A stretch of DNA of 64,000 nt, from contig OX031069.1 in assembly GCA_943736015.1 (NCBI GenBank), forward strand, positions 21,705,235-21,769,234, written 5' to 3'. The position numbers were made by a program, and so were the translations under genes. Each line of letters opens with the position of its first letter. The first letter of the stretch is position 1. The notes under the pieces are model-generated. The model had not been told where the DNA came from and did no database searches. It saw only the letters and a program-made list of their open reading frames with translations. Of this stretch, positions 41,109 to 53,182 are shown piece by piece. The DNA is from Tridacna crocea. Its lineage: Eukaryota; Mollusca; Bivalvia; Cardiida; Cardiidae.

Positions 41109-41575
41109 CTGTGAAAATGGATGCAAAAGACTCAATAAGTCTTCACTACAAAATTCCGAATTAAACGACGCGGCTGTCGAAAATATTGTGGGAAAGGGTG
41201 AAACTACTGGCAACCAGCATTTTCTCCTCATTTCGTAATGTTTTCTGCCCTTTCACTGGCGAATCCCTGCTTTTAGCCACATTATAATATGGCTTGCAAT
41301 CGATATTTCCCGAGTGATGTTTACGGTCCCCCCACCTTTTCGAAAGAAATTTGCGCGTTACTCTACCATTGTAACCGCACCTAGAAAACCGAGATATTCC
41401 CTGTACGTCTTTGCAACTTCTCGGAATTTTTTTTCCCTAGCCTAGTGGGATTTTGTAGACTGGTACACATACGTGTTACCTATAGACGGGCTCCAAGGCC
41501 GCTTCGCGGCCTTTCCGCCCGTATTAAGGTTATGTTCCAAGCTGTGCGTTTTAGCACGTCTTCCCAAGGTTTCAG

Positions 41576-41599
41576 TGACGTCACTTCCCAGTTACGTCA
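41576..41599. promoter_or_regulatory. CRE palindrome plus variant, upstream of aaNAT copy 3
   Basis: TGACGTCA at 41576-41583 and TTACGTCA at 41592-41599. The GC-rich hairpin is present just upstream at about 41485-41520. Confidence 0.5.
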
Positions 41600-42036
41600 G
41601 TTTTCATTGAATTGGGGCACTCAGAAGGGAAATTCTACTTCGTCAGCGAACTCATACTTTCTTTTGCAACAAAAAAAATGGGTAATATTTGCTTAACATA
41701 CCTTGAAATGGTAATCTTTGCAGTATAATAAATTAGTTGTACGGTCAGGTGGCAGGAGAATTGGAAATTTGTTCACGGCTGCGGTTAATCAATTCGCTAT
41801 TGACGCTGACGTAAATGCCGTCTCGGATCAGTCTGAGACGACACTTTACACAAATACCCGAAAACCCCTTTCCTCGAATTGCAGGTAAAATATGGAATTG
41901 TAGTATACCCCTAGTGGAAAACAGCTATTTCCACTTAAATATTATCCTATAAAATTGCTATGATTAAAAATGAGTATTGTTGTAATACTCTAACCGAGAC
42001 ACCTTTTCCTTTTTGTTTCCTTTTTAGTACTATGAT

Positions 42037-42265
42037 TTAACCCTTTCCCATACGACAAACTTTTGGACCAGACCAGATTGAAAGCATTTGCAGACGACAA
42101 TTCAACTCTTGCTGAAAAGATGATTTCTGTCTATGATAGGGTAGAAAACATTGTGGGAAAAGGAGAAAATGCTGGTTACCAGCATTTTCTCCTTTTCCCA
42201 CAATGTTTTCCAAAGGCTATTATTCCAGACCCGTAAAAACCAGGGATTGTTTGGGAAAGGGTTAA
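42037..42265. mobile_element. Family A element, CCCTTTCCC subtype
   Basis: Orthologue of 15376-15604, with a perfect stem (CATTGTGGGAAAAGG/CCTTTTCCCACAATG). Confidence 0.85.
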
Positions 42266-42491
42266 ACATCTAAAACCATTACATTCTCATTACAAAGGGA
42301 AATGATAAATACCTCCCTTTTTCGGAAATAACAAAAGTAACGTTATCAATATATAAAGTCAGCATAGACATCACAGGAATTTCTGGTCTGTTATAAACGT
42401 GCAAAAGTATTATGTCAGTATAACTGTTTATTTATTAACTTATTTTATTTCATGTTGCAGCAGACGCGTCAGGGGTCAACTAGATTTTACT

Positions 42492-42730
42492 TTAACCCTT
42501 AACCCCACAAGGCATTTCGATGGTATCTCTAAATGACCCTAAATAACAGCAAGGATGAAGCCGTTTCTTATACATGTATGTATAATTATGACACCTTTTG
42601 ATAGCATAGAAAACATTGTGGCAAAAGGTGAAATTGCTCGTCACGAGCAATTTCTCCTTTTGCTACAATGTTTTCCAAAGGCTCCTACAAGCAATACGTA
42701 GAAATGAGTATCTATGGATTAAAGGGTTAA
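42492..42730. mobile_element. Family B element
   Basis: Full-length orthologue of 29281-29519. Confidence 0.8.
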
Positions 42731-42949
42731 AAAAGTGAAAATAAAATCCGGCAATATACCTCTTGCAATCCTAGGTGGATTCTACTCAACAATGGTACAT
42801 CTTTCGTATTACTCATTATAATATCGTTTGGATCATCCGAAATATTGTTCATCAATGCGAATGGATTCCAGTTATCTATAATCAGATACATATATTACAA
42901 TTTTTTGTCAACGTTCTGAAAGATCAGTTTATGCGGTGGTAAACCGCGC

Positions 42950-43500
42950 TTAAGGTCAGTATGAAGTCAAACCTTTCCGGCATGTCTGTAGTGTTAGTTG
43001 AAGGTACAAACCATTTACAATTCAAATGAGCATGGGCTTTGAAAAAGGGACTTAACTCATTACCAAATGACAAAATTTTTAGGTTTGTCATCGAAAGCAT
43101 TTGCAGACGACAAAGAAAAATGATTAAAATGAGTTAAAACTGGCTTAGGATGAGTATAAGAGCCTCTTTAAAGTCAGTATACAGTCAAACCTTTCCGGCC
43201 TGTTTGTAGTGTTAGTTGAAGATACCAAACCATTCATTAATTTATATGAGCCATATTCTGTGAACAAGGGGCTGAACTCATTACCAAACGACAAAATTTT
43301 AGGTTTGTCCAAATCGAGAGCGTTTGCTGACGACAAAGAAAAATGATTAAAATGAGTTAAAACTGGCTCAAAATGAATGTAAGAGCCTCTTTAAAGTCGG
43401 TATGAAGTCAAATTTTTCCGGCCTGTCTGTAGCGTTAGTTGAAGGTACAAACCATTTACAATTTATATGAGCCATGCTCTATGAAAAAGGGGCATAACGC
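42950..43500. repeat. Tandem repeats of about 220 bp, unit 3
   Basis: Orthologous to 16249-16800. Confidence 0.8.
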
Positions 43501-43779
43501 CTCTGCGAAAAGTATCGAACCAGGTCAGTTTACGCAGTCCGCGCAGGCTGACCTTGTCAGAAACTTTTCTCTATCTGTCAGTTTTTGTTGTATTTCAAAG
43601 ATCCAGTCTACCTCATGATTCAGACGAAAAATATGGCTATTATGGGTCCATAAGTAGGAGATGACTTGTTTAACGGAGATCTGCATTTAGCCTTTTTTGG
43701 CAGAGCATGGCTCCTATGCTCCTATCACAGGAAAATAACATTTTAATAATAAAATTTTAACCCTTAGGCTACTAAATTA

Positions 43780-44008
43780 GATAGCCCATTACCACACAAT
43801 CCCTACTTTTGACGCCCCTAAGAAAGAAGCCTTTAGAAAACATTGTGGGAAAAAGAGAAAATGCTGGTAAACAGCATTTTCTCCTTTTCCCAAAATGTTT
43901 TCTACCCTTTACAAAACAAATTTTTAATTTTCAGTCACTTTTATTTAGTCGTCTGCAAATGCTTTCGATTTGGACAAGCCTAAAATATTATCGTTTGGTA
44001 ATGAGGTA
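43780..44008. mobile_element. Family A element
   Basis: Orthologue of 17067-17296; both TTAA ends mutated (ATAGCCC and GAGGTAAA). A family C hairpin follows to about 44200. Confidence 0.75.
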
Positions 44009-44269
44009 AATGACACTCTCCAGCCAAAAGCAGATATAAACTCAAATGTTGGTATTTCAAAGTAATTTCTTTTGGAAAATATATCACCTTATAGGACAGT
44101 GTAGCTCATGATCAGACTGCACTTTCTGTCCAGTCTGATCTTAATCTACACTGGGCCCTAAAACACACTGAGTCGAAGACATTAAGGAAGCATTAAGGAT
44201 TAAAGTTTTGTTATGAATACCACAGGAGAGAAATCTTGAAGAAAATGTATAATTTAACAAGAAACTGCT

Positions 44270-44518
44270 GTGTTTAAAGGAGTGAGACATTTAAACTTAC
44301 CTAAACTTGAACTTTCACGAGAACTTTTGTTTTGGCCAGATATAGAGGTTAAACACTGTCCAAGAGAATGGATGCAGACAGTCTTATCCGATATATATAT
44401 AAAGTCGGTAGTTACAAAAAACAAGTTTGCTTTTCGTGTGTTTAAATACGGAGGTAAGAAATTAGGATGCAAATGCAATGATCTTCATGCATTTTCACGC
44501 ACTCTCCTCATGTCTTAG
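44270..44518 (+). pseudogene. Conserved short ORF, frame-disrupted
   Basis: Same ORF as 31040-31294, with extra TA in the TATATATA run and one T fewer upstream, so the middle is read in another frame before the original frame returns. Confidence 0.35.
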
Positions 44519-44599
44519 CAAATAATCACAATGGTTGTCATCTTTCGAGACATGGAAGGTTTAAGTAAGGAAGTATCATCTGCATTAGCGTGCCTGTAT

Positions 44600-44740
44600 T
44601 TCTTGTCCAATGGCACGTGAGCATGGTTCATCTGGGATGTAGTGCTCTTTTAGGAAAGCCGAAGCATCATCAAAACGATCATCCTTTAGTAGAACCAACT
44701 CGCCATCTATAGCTGTTTCTTTCTTTGCCTCTTCAAATGC
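44600..44740 (-). pseudogene. Truncated aaNAT exon without stop codon
   Basis: Same breakpoint as in units 1 and 2, but the codon in GELVLL is TTG. Truncation therefore preceded the array, while the stop arose only in the lineage leading to units 1 and 2. Confidence 0.85.
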
Positions 44741-44954
44741 CTGTTGAAAGTTAAAGAAAACCTGGCTATCAAAAACATGTACAAAAGTTCTCTTACTGTT
44801 CTAAAGAACCTTTATGAGAGAAGTTAATGACTTTGTTTATTCGTTACCACACGATAAAAATGCAGACGTGTCCAAATTGAATGCATCAACAGGCGAAATA
44901 TCAAATGACCTGCAACATGTGAAAACGGAGTATATGTATAAGGACATTTGCGTA

Positions 44955-45610
44955 GCTTTTCAGATCGTGTTTGATTTTCTATTCTAAGCAAGTCTGCTGG
45001 AGGACAAGGTGTTTTATTGTACTGCAAAGAAATTTCTCCATATCTGATTGGACAATATGCCCCAAACATTTATATCATGTACACTGGCAAAAGCAACGTA
45101 AAAGCAGTTTCCCTTCGGGAGCCCCGTTAACATGACTACATTATCACCGTATCACAAAATGGCGATGTCATTAGAAATTAACATCAAGATTATGTGCCAA
45201 CCTGTACATTTTAGCACGTATTACCAAGGTTTCAATGACGTCAGTTCCCAGTAACGTTAGTTTTCATTGAATTTGGGCACTCAAACGGGAAATTCTACTT
45301 CGTCAGCGAACTCATTCTTTTTAACACACACACAAAAAAAACCAGGTAAAATTCGCTTAACAAACGTTGAAATGGTAATCTTTGCAGTATAATAAATTCG
45401 TTGTACGGTCAGGTGACAGCGGACTTGGAAACTTGTTCACGGCTGTAGTGAATGATCTTGCCATCGATATGATTCGCTGCAAGTTTCCAAGTCCCCTGCC
45501 ACCTGACCGTACAAATAATGACACTGACGTAAATGCCGCCGTCTCGGATCAGCCTGAGACGAAACTTTACACAAATAGCCGAAAGGCCCTTTCCTCGAAT
45601 TGCAGGTAAA
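44955..45610 (-). promoter_or_regulatory. CRE-bearing region, long form, unit 3
   Basis: CRE at 45236-45243; inverted repeat arms at about 45403 and 45480; reads GCCGCCGTCTCGG with a 3-bp gain. Confidence 0.45.
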
Positions 45611-45869
45611 ATATGGAATTGTAGAAGACCCCTAATGGAAAACAGCCATTTCCACTATAATTATATATTGATACTTTTGTTAGTTTCCTAAAAAAGGGAG
45701 GTATTTATTGTTTCCCAGGCTTTGTAATTTCAAGATAGATATCAAAGGAATTTCTAGTCGGTTAAAAATGTGCAAAAGGTTGATATCAGTATAAAGATTT
45801 ATCCATCAACTATCAAGAAATTTTATTCCATGTTGCAGCAGACGCGTTAAGGGACAACTAGATTTTACA

Positions 45870-46245
45870 TTAAGGTAGTGGACCCGTAATACCTCTAGTG
45901 CAGCATGGCATAAAATTTCTTGACAGTTGATAAAGACAGATTTATACAGATATAATACTTTTGCACATTGTTAACCGACCAGAAATTCCTTTGATGTCTG
46001 TCTTCAAATTATTTGTTGATACTTTTGTTAGTTTCCAGAAAAGGGAGGTGATTATCACATCTCTTTATTATGAGAATATAGTGGTTTTAGATTTATAAAT
46101 GATAATTCCAGGAAGGACAAAAATGAAAAAGAGGTTCGGTGAAAGCAGTACAATAATACATGTACTTATTTTAAATCTTAGCAAATTTTGTAGGATAATA
46201 GTATAGTAGAAATAGATGTTTTCTATTACGGGTCCACTACGTTAA
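45870..46245. mobile_element. TIR element with GTAGTGG ends, both TTAA intact
   Basis: Both TTAA flanks survive here, which shows that the TCAA in units 1 and 2 is a later mutation. Confidence 0.8.
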
Positions 46246-46819
46246 AAAAAGAAAAATATAATCCGGAAATATACCTCTCGCAATCCTAGGTGGATACTAC
46301 TCAACAATGGTGCATCTTTCGTATTACTCATTTTAATCTCTTTTGGTTCATCCAAAATGTTGCTCATCAATGATAATGGATAATCAGATTCATATATTAC
46401 ACTTTTTTTTGGACAAAGTTCTGATAGATTAGTATGAGCGGTGGTAAAACGTGCTTAAAGTCAGTATACAGTCAAACCTTTCCGGCCTGTCTGTAGTGTT
46501 AGTTAAAGATACAAACCATTTACAATTCATATGAACCATATTCTGTGAAAAAGGGGCTTAACTCATTACCAAACGACAAAATCTTAGGTTTGTCCAAATC
46601 GAAAGCATTTGCAGACGACAAAGAAAAGTGATTAAAATGAGTTAAAACTGGCTCAAAATGAATGTAAGAGCCTCTTTAAAGTCGGTATGAAGTCAAATTT
46701 TTCCGGCCTGTCTGTAGCGTTAGTTGAAGGTACAAACCATTTACAATTTATATGAGCCATGCTCTATGAAAAAGGGGCTTAACGCCTCTGCGAAAAGTAT
46801 CGAGTCAGGTCAGCCTGCG

Positions 46820-47357
46820 CAGTGAATTCTACTCAACAATGGTACATCTTTCGTATTACTCATTATAAGATATTTTGGATCATCCGAAATATTGTTCATC
46901 AATGTGAATGGATACCAATTATCTATTATTAGATACATATAGATCTATTACAATTTTTTGTCAAGGCTCTGAAAGATCAGTTTATGTGGTGGTAAACCGC
47001 GCTTAAGGTCAGTATGAAGTCAAACCTTTCCGGCTGTAGTATTAGTTGAAGATACAAATCATTTACAATTTATATGAACCATGCTCTGTGAAAATGGGGC
47101 TGAACTCATCACCAAACGACAAAATTTTTAGGTTTGTCCAAATCGAAAGCATTTGCAGACAACAAAGAAAAGTGATTAAAATGAGTTAAAACTGGCTTAG
47201 GATGAGTATAAGAGCCTCTTTAAAGTCAGTATACAGTCAAACCTTTCCGGCCTGTTTGTAGTGTTAGTTGAAGATACCAAACCATTCATTAATTTATATG
47301 AGCCATATTCTGTGAAAAAGGTGCTGAACTCATTACCAAACGACAAAATTTTAACTT
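46820..47357. repeat. Misplaced partial duplication in unit 3
   Basis: Matches the ATTCTACTCAACAATGGTAC ... CATTACCAAACGACAAAATT segment of the unit start (16078-16600 in unit 1) but lies after the later part of the unit. Confidence 0.8.
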
Positions 47358-47447
47358 TTTTGCTAGAAAAGTGGAAGTTAGAGAGCCTAATTTCCACTTT
47401 TCGAGTTCCTCGTAGGTCGAAAATTAGATGGCGGAAACAGGATTCCG
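47358..47447. other. Junction filler with a hairpin
   Basis: About 90 bp not seen elsewhere in the window, containing GAAAAGTGGAAGTTA-gagagcc-TAATTTCCACTTTTC. It bridges the deletion that removed the LINE. Confidence 0.65.
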
Positions 47448-47477
47448 TAGTTATCGGACTGTGCTAAATCTGATACT

Positions 47478-48095
47478 CTAACACATATGTCTGGTATTAT
47501 ACAATCCCTCTTTATAGATATAATAAAGACTTGAATGAAGTTCTTATTATATCTCTATAGACTAGAGGGATGGTATGATACCAGTCATGTCAGGTGCTCC
47601 AACGATCGATTTACGGATGTTTTGGTAACAGACGAGTTCGGTAACATAGACTTATAGAGTAAATCAGTTGGATGTTTCGGCAACAAAGCAATTATATAGT
47701 GTTTATGTATCGTGGCGTTCTTTACACCCAACGCATGACTGTGTTTTATTCAAACCTTCGTTTTTAAAACCTTAATTTGTAATTTCCACTATGTTTTATA
47801 AATAATTTTTTGTTATGAACCTCATTCCATGTTGTATGTACTGGCCATGTGGATTGCCTATCTATCATGCGAAAAGGGTGGAAAGTGAGTAAAACAAAGG
47901 ATTTGAACCTATCTATCAAGGGATAAATTGTTGAAAAGTGCAAAAGTAAAAGGTTTGAACAAAACAAAGCCATACATTAGGTGTAAAGAACGCCACAGAA
48001 CAAAAACATAATATAATAGTTTTGTTACCGAAACATCCAATCGATTTACTCTATAAGTCTAGGTTACCGAACTCGTTTGTTACCGAAACATCTGT
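47478..48095. mobile_element. Hairpin element and long-TIR element, unit 3
   Basis: Orthologues of 23498-23606 and 23624-24107. Small duplication GATCGATT at the left junction. Confidence 0.75.
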
Positions 48096-48912
48096 CACCC
48101 GCTCGAATATTGATCTAATTACAGCTAGCTGGTCTTAAAAAACACGATCGCGATAGGAAAACAATATTTCTACAATCCATACAACACTAGAACAAAAATA
48201 TAACGGGGGTCACAAGTACCACATAGGGTGCTGTAGGGTTAAAGAGCTTGAAAATACCTCTTAACCTTTTTCCAGCATAAGATATTTAAAATGGCGGCTA
48301 CGAAAATTTGTGACAGATAATCTTTTATCACGTGACTTATTTTTTGAAAGGAAAATGTTGATATGTCTACGATCCGGGTTTTTATCCATCTAACAATGAA
48401 AGTACAATATAATATATATTAAAAAAAATCTCACAAATAAATAAAAAAGTTAACATGGACCCCGATCAGGTAATCAAAGTACAGTAGATATAGATGGATG
48501 TTAAAACAAAGCATGGAACCAGTTCAATATGGCTGCCTCCATAGGCACTTTACAAAACCGAATAAAATATAGTGGCGCCGCTCAAGCGGCACCACAATAA
48601 CAAAAAAGAAAGCAAATGCAATGATCTTCATGCATTTTCACGTACTTTCCTCGTGCCTCAGCTAATAAGCACAATGCATGTCACCTTTCGAGACATAAAA
48701 GGTTTAAGCATGCGAGCGTTATCTGCATTTGCGTGCCTGTATTTTCTAATATGGTCATGAATGAAACATGGAGTTTATTTCAAAGGGGAGGGTAGACTCT
48801 ATTTAGATTTGTTTCGAGCAAAACTTCACTAATGTTTAGCCATTGCTTAAGGCATGCACTAAGTGGCGACCATTAATAAATAACCAAACTTCAAAAATGA
48901 TTTATCACTCTA

Positions 48913-48916
48913 TTAA
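48913..48916. other. Empty TTAA site for the 24961-type TIR element
   Basis: CTCTATTAAGTAAGCCGG, colinear with both flanks of the element in units 1 and 2 and containing a single TTAA. Confidence 0.85.
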
Positions 48917-49463
48917 GTAAGCCGGTAGTTCTCATATCACCTTTTAAAAAAGATCAAAGTAGATTTTTAAAAAAAAGAAGGAAAATCAATGGCATTTTCT
49001 CAAGGAGCTACTTAGCCTAGACGAGTATTTAGATTTCGCGCCAAAGTTCCACAAAGACTTGTGGGAATGTCACAGTATCAATAACGCACGTCGATAATGA
49101 AGATTTGTATTCAAATCAGTAAGACTACTTCATATCTGATTTAACAAAAATAGACAGGGATTACTTGGTATATGTTTCTTTAAGTTCTGATTTGGAAAAT
49201 ATTGGACTTGCGTCGGGCTAACTTTATGGAGTATATTTTAAAATAAAAATGATGAGTGATAAAGCAGCATAACTAAACTATAACTGTATAGTACGGATAT
49301 AACGAACTTCCAAAGTCAAAGAACGAAGCAGTCATGCTTGATTATACTCTTTCAACGAGCAATGCCTCTTTTGTGCAAACCATGTACGTGCAATTGATCT
49401 ACATGGTCAGTCTGAAAGCGAACTTAAGGTTGTTGCCGGTAGTCAATATTATATGATTATTTG

Positions 49464-50469
49464 ACATGCTTGGGTACAATACTGAATTCTATTGGATGAG
49501 TACACTGCAGAACCAGTATATATTTTGGACGAAGCGACAGCCGAGTCCAAAATACAGACTGGTTCTGCAGTGTACGAATCCAATTGAATGCAGTATTGTA
49601 TCCATGCATGTTAAATGACCTCTTTATTTCACACTTCCGTGTTGACTTTAAAGTAAACGACAAGTATAGGGTCATTGCAATTTGAATAATTGAAAAGAAA
49701 AAAAGAAATCAAAACAAGAGGGGTTTGAAGTTGCTTTTTTTTAACAACGGAATTCGGTATACTACTCTTCTGGTCCAATATCGATATTCGGGACTGAAGC
49801 CTCGTTGTGACAAAAATCCGTATTGGACTCAAGCCTCGTTTTAAAAAATCCGTATTGGACTCTTGCCTCGTTCTGAAAAATCAGTATTGGACTCTAGCGT
49901 CTAATATAGGCTAAGATATTCTGTACTCACTTAGTATTATTATTTAAAATGATTTCATTGGATGTTAAATTGTAGGGATGAAAATTGATTTATTTCACAC
50001 CTACAATTTAACGTCCAATGAAATAGCTTTAATACTACCACGTGAGTACAGAATATCTTAGCTTGTATTAGACGCTGTAGAGTCCAATACGGATTTTTCA
50101 AAACGAGGCTTGAGTCCAATACGGACTTTTCAAAACGAGGCAAGAGTCCCGAATATCAATATTGGACCGGAAGAGTAGTGTACCGAAATCTGTTGTAAAA
50201 AAAAAGCAAATTCAAACCTCTCTTTAGATATGTTTTGATTTTTTTTTTCAATTGAAATTACCCTATATTTATCGTTTACTTTAAAGTCAAATACGAACGT
50301 GTGAAATAAAGAGGTCATTTAACATGCTTGGGTACAATACTGAATTCAATTGGATTCGTGCACTGCAGAACCAGTCTATATTTTGGACTCGGCTGTCGCC
50401 TCGTCCAAAATATAGACTAGTTCTGCAGTGTACTCATCCAAAAGAATTCAGTATTGTACACAAGCATGT
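49464..50469. mobile_element. Complete foldback element, about 1 kb
   Basis: Two inverted arms of about 500 bp meet at GGATGTTAAATTGTAGG ... CCTACAATTTAACGTCC (49968-50024). Each arm ends in its own 148-bp palindrome (49464-49611 and 50322-50469). The arms share the minisatellite (GAGTCCAATACGGA), AAGTAAACGACAAGTATAGG and TAAATGACCTC. Arm divergence is moderate, so it is not an assembly duplicate. No coding capacity. Confidence 0.85.
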
Positions 50470-50949
50470 TAAATAACCTCATAGTATCGAATAAAAAAAA
50501 TAATTAGTAATACAAATAATGTGTCGTTGGAACCAATTTGAAGGAATGCTCGGGTAAATAGATTACAAAACTATAATGTAATTAACATGCTCTAGATAAT
50601 GTAGCATTCAGAGATCTGTCTACCCATAAGAAATCGAAACACACAATTTCTGGCAAGGTAAAATAGAATTTATAGGCACCCATGAGAGGTGTCCAGGTTT
50701 TTATTTTATCAGCAAACTTCAAAAAACAATTATTACTAAATTCAGTAAAGCGATAGCTCTCAAATCATCGGTATAAAAGGAAGAAAAAAGTAATAAAAAA
50801 AAAACATCTTTTTTCAATAGCTTTTCTTTAATAAGCCACGTCCGGTATTCTCAAATAATTACATGTACAACAATAATAATGAAATATATGTTCCTACTAA
50901 ATATAGCCAGAATATAGGGGATTAATACCTTTATAGCCTAACCAATGTG

Positions 50950-51070
50950 CATTTATGGGCCATACTCTATAAAAAGGGTTCTTAATACATCTGCAAAAAG
51001 TATCTACTCATGTCAGCCTGCGCAGTCCGCGCAGGCTGACATGGGTAGAAACTTGTTGCCACTGATAAGT
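50950..51070. mobile_element. Family D element, both arms intact
   Basis: Orthologue of 40193-40300 with CATGTCAGCCTGCGCAGTCC and its inverse. Confidence 0.75.
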
Positions 51071-51217
51071 TTTCTGTATGTCAAAGGACTATTTTACCGC
51101 CAGATTTGGTCGATTGTTAGAAAAAAAGGATTTTATGGGTGAATGTACTGACTTGCTTTGAATGAAATATCGCAAAGATCCATTAAGCCCCCTTTTGCCA
51201 GAGATTGTCTCAAATAT

Positions 51218-51886
51218 CTAAGCCATTTTTTTCATGAGATATGTAATAGATGTATGCTCTTGCATGTTGGGATAGACCAGCGAGCCATTTACAGAATATT
51301 CGTTAAAGTTCACGCCACATATTCTGTTGAAACCATTCTTTTCAAAGACTTTTCTGGAATAATTATATATAGAAGTACAAGGAACCTTAGCATACATCGG
51401 AGATATGTCTAAGCATTTCAACAGCTTGACACAAAATTCGACCAGTTTAGTCGCGATTTGCTGTTTCCGAAAATTTCTGTGCACAGACAAATGTTGAAAG
51501 GCGACAATCTCATCGATTCCTAGCTTTGAAAATGTATTGGCAGCTTCAATGATTTGGTTTTGAAGCCTGTTAACTGCCTTAAGGGTTTCATCATCGATGT
51601 TTTCATCAACATACTTTTCATTTCTTCGTTCAATATTGATCACTTGTATGGCAATTATTTCTTGTGTTCCTAGCTTCAACAACATTACAGTTAAACCAAA
51701 GCTAAATGGCAACAGGAACCAGAACTTTTTCAGGTCCGGTGTAAATTGTTGACCGCTAGCACGAGAACACGGCTCGTCTGTGATGTAGTGGGTTTTCAGA
51801 AAGTCCAGTGCATCTTCGTATCGATCTTCTTTCAGTAGAACCAATTCACCATCTATAGCTGTCTCTTTCTTCGCTTGTTCAAATGC
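51218..51886 (-). CDS. Arylalkylamine N-acetyltransferase-like (GNAT), copy 4, last exon
   Basis: 222 residues. The loop reads R-K-Q-Q-I-A. A 6-bp TATATA insertion (ATTATATATAGAAG against ATTAGAAG) adds two residues, turning CTSNYSRK into CTSIYNYSRK, in the motif that carries the paired serines. Other changes against copies 2 and 3: P to L, V to I, Y to F, A to S and I to M. The frame stays open. The insertion changes the spacing of the putative catalytic serines and may abolish activity, although the fold could tolerate it. Confidence 0.8.
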   Translation of the reverse strand, partial: AFEQAKKETAIDGELVLLKEDRYEDALDFLKTHYITDEPCSRASGQQFTPDLKKFWFLLPFSFGLTVMLLKLGTQEIIAIQVINIERRNEKYVDENIDDETLKAVNRLQNQIIEAANTFSKLGIDEIVAFQHLSVHRNFRKQQIATKLVEFCVKLLKCLDISPMYAKVPCTSIYNYSRKVFEKNGFNRICGVNFNEYSVNGSLVYPNMQEHTSITYLMKKMA

Positions 51887-52323
51887 CTGTGAAAAGGGAT
51901 GCAAAAGACTCAGTAAGTCTTCACTACAAAATTCCGAATTGAACGACGCGGCTGTCAAAAATATTGTGGGAAAGGGTGAAACTACTGGCAACCAACATTT
52001 TCTCCTCATTTCGCAATGTTTTCTGCCCTTTCACTGGCGAATCCCTGATTTTAGCCACAATATAATATGGCTTGCAACTGATATTTCCCGAGTGATGTTT
52101 ACGGTCCCCCCCACCTTTTCGAAAGAAATTTGCGAGTGACTCTACCATTGTAACCGCACCTAGAAAACCGAGATATTCCCTGTACGTCCTGCAACTTCTC
52201 GGAATTTTTTTTTCCCTAGCCTAGTGGGTTTTTGTAGACTGGTACACATACGTGTTACCTTTCCGCCCGTATTAAGGTTATGTTCCAAGCTGTGCGTTTT
52301 AGCACGTCTTCCCAAGGTTTCAG

Positions 52324-52331
52324 TGACGTCA
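52324..52331. promoter_or_regulatory. CRE palindrome upstream of aaNAT copy 4
   Basis: TGACGTCA is kept while the neighbouring variant has decayed to TTATGTCA and the GC-rich hairpin has been deleted. Confidence 0.45.
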
Positions 52332-52794
52332 CTTCCCAGTTATGTCAGTTTTCATTGAATTGGGGCACTCAGAAGGGAAATTCTACTTCGTCAGCGAACT
52401 CATATTTTTTTTGCAACAAAAAAAAAAAGGTAATATTTGCTTAACATACCTTGAAATGGTAATCTTTGCAGTATAATAAATTAGTTGTACGGTCAGGTGG
52501 CAGGAGAATTGGAAACTTGTTCACGGCTGCGGTGAATCATGTCGCTATTGACGCTGACGTAAATGCCGTCTCGGATCAGTCTGAGACGACACTTTACACA
52601 AATACCCGAAAACCCCTTTCCTCGAATTGCAGGTAAAATATGGAATTGTAGTATACCCCTAGTGGAAAACAGCTATTTCCACTATAATATTATCCTATAA
52701 AATTGCTATGATTAAAAATGAGTATTATTGTAATACTCTAACCGAGACACCTTTTCCTTTTTGTTTCCTTTTTAGTACTATCATTTAACCCTTA

Positions 52795-53014
52795 CCCATA
52801 CGACAAACTTTTTGGACCCGACCAGATTGAAAGCATTTGCAGACGACAATTCAACTCTTGCTGAAAAGATGATTTCTGTCTATGATAGGGTCGTAAACAT
52901 TGTGGGAAAAGGAGAAAATGGTGGTTACCAGCATTTTCTCCTTTTCACACAATGTTTTCCAAAGGCTACTATTCCAGACCCGTAAAAACCAGGGATTGTT
53001 TGGGAAAGGGTTAA
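52795..53014. mobile_element. Family A element, CCCTTTCCC subtype
   Basis: Orthologue of 15376-15604. The apex carries GGTGGTTACCAGC, one mismatch. Confidence 0.85.
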
Positions 53015-53182
53015 AAATCTAAAACCATTACATTCTCATTACAAAGGGAAATGATAAATACCTCCCTCTTTCGGAAAATAACCAAAGTAACGTTATCAAT
53101 ATAAAGTCAGCATAGACATCAAAGGAATTTCTGGTCTGTTATAAACGTGCAAAAGTATTATGTCAGTATAACTGTTTATTTA

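Larger units (their letters stand above)
28756..41966. repeat. Tandem array unit 2, about 13.2 kb
   Basis: Same order as unit 1 with nearly identical sequence. The LINE frames differ at four of 615 residues and the aaNAT exon proteins are identical, so the duplication is recent or the units are homogenised. It differs by lacking the 18183 element and by having fewer minisatellite repeats. Confidence 0.85.
41967..52717. repeat. Tandem array unit 3, about 10.8 kb, rearranged
   Basis: Colinear with units 1 and 2 to about 46810. It then jumps back to a partial repeat of the 16080-16600 type (46820-47357), crosses a 90-bp filler, and resumes at the sequence matching 23467. The LINE, conserved ORF copy 2 and flanking elements are therefore missing. 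It also lacks the 24961-type TIR element. Confidence 0.85.
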
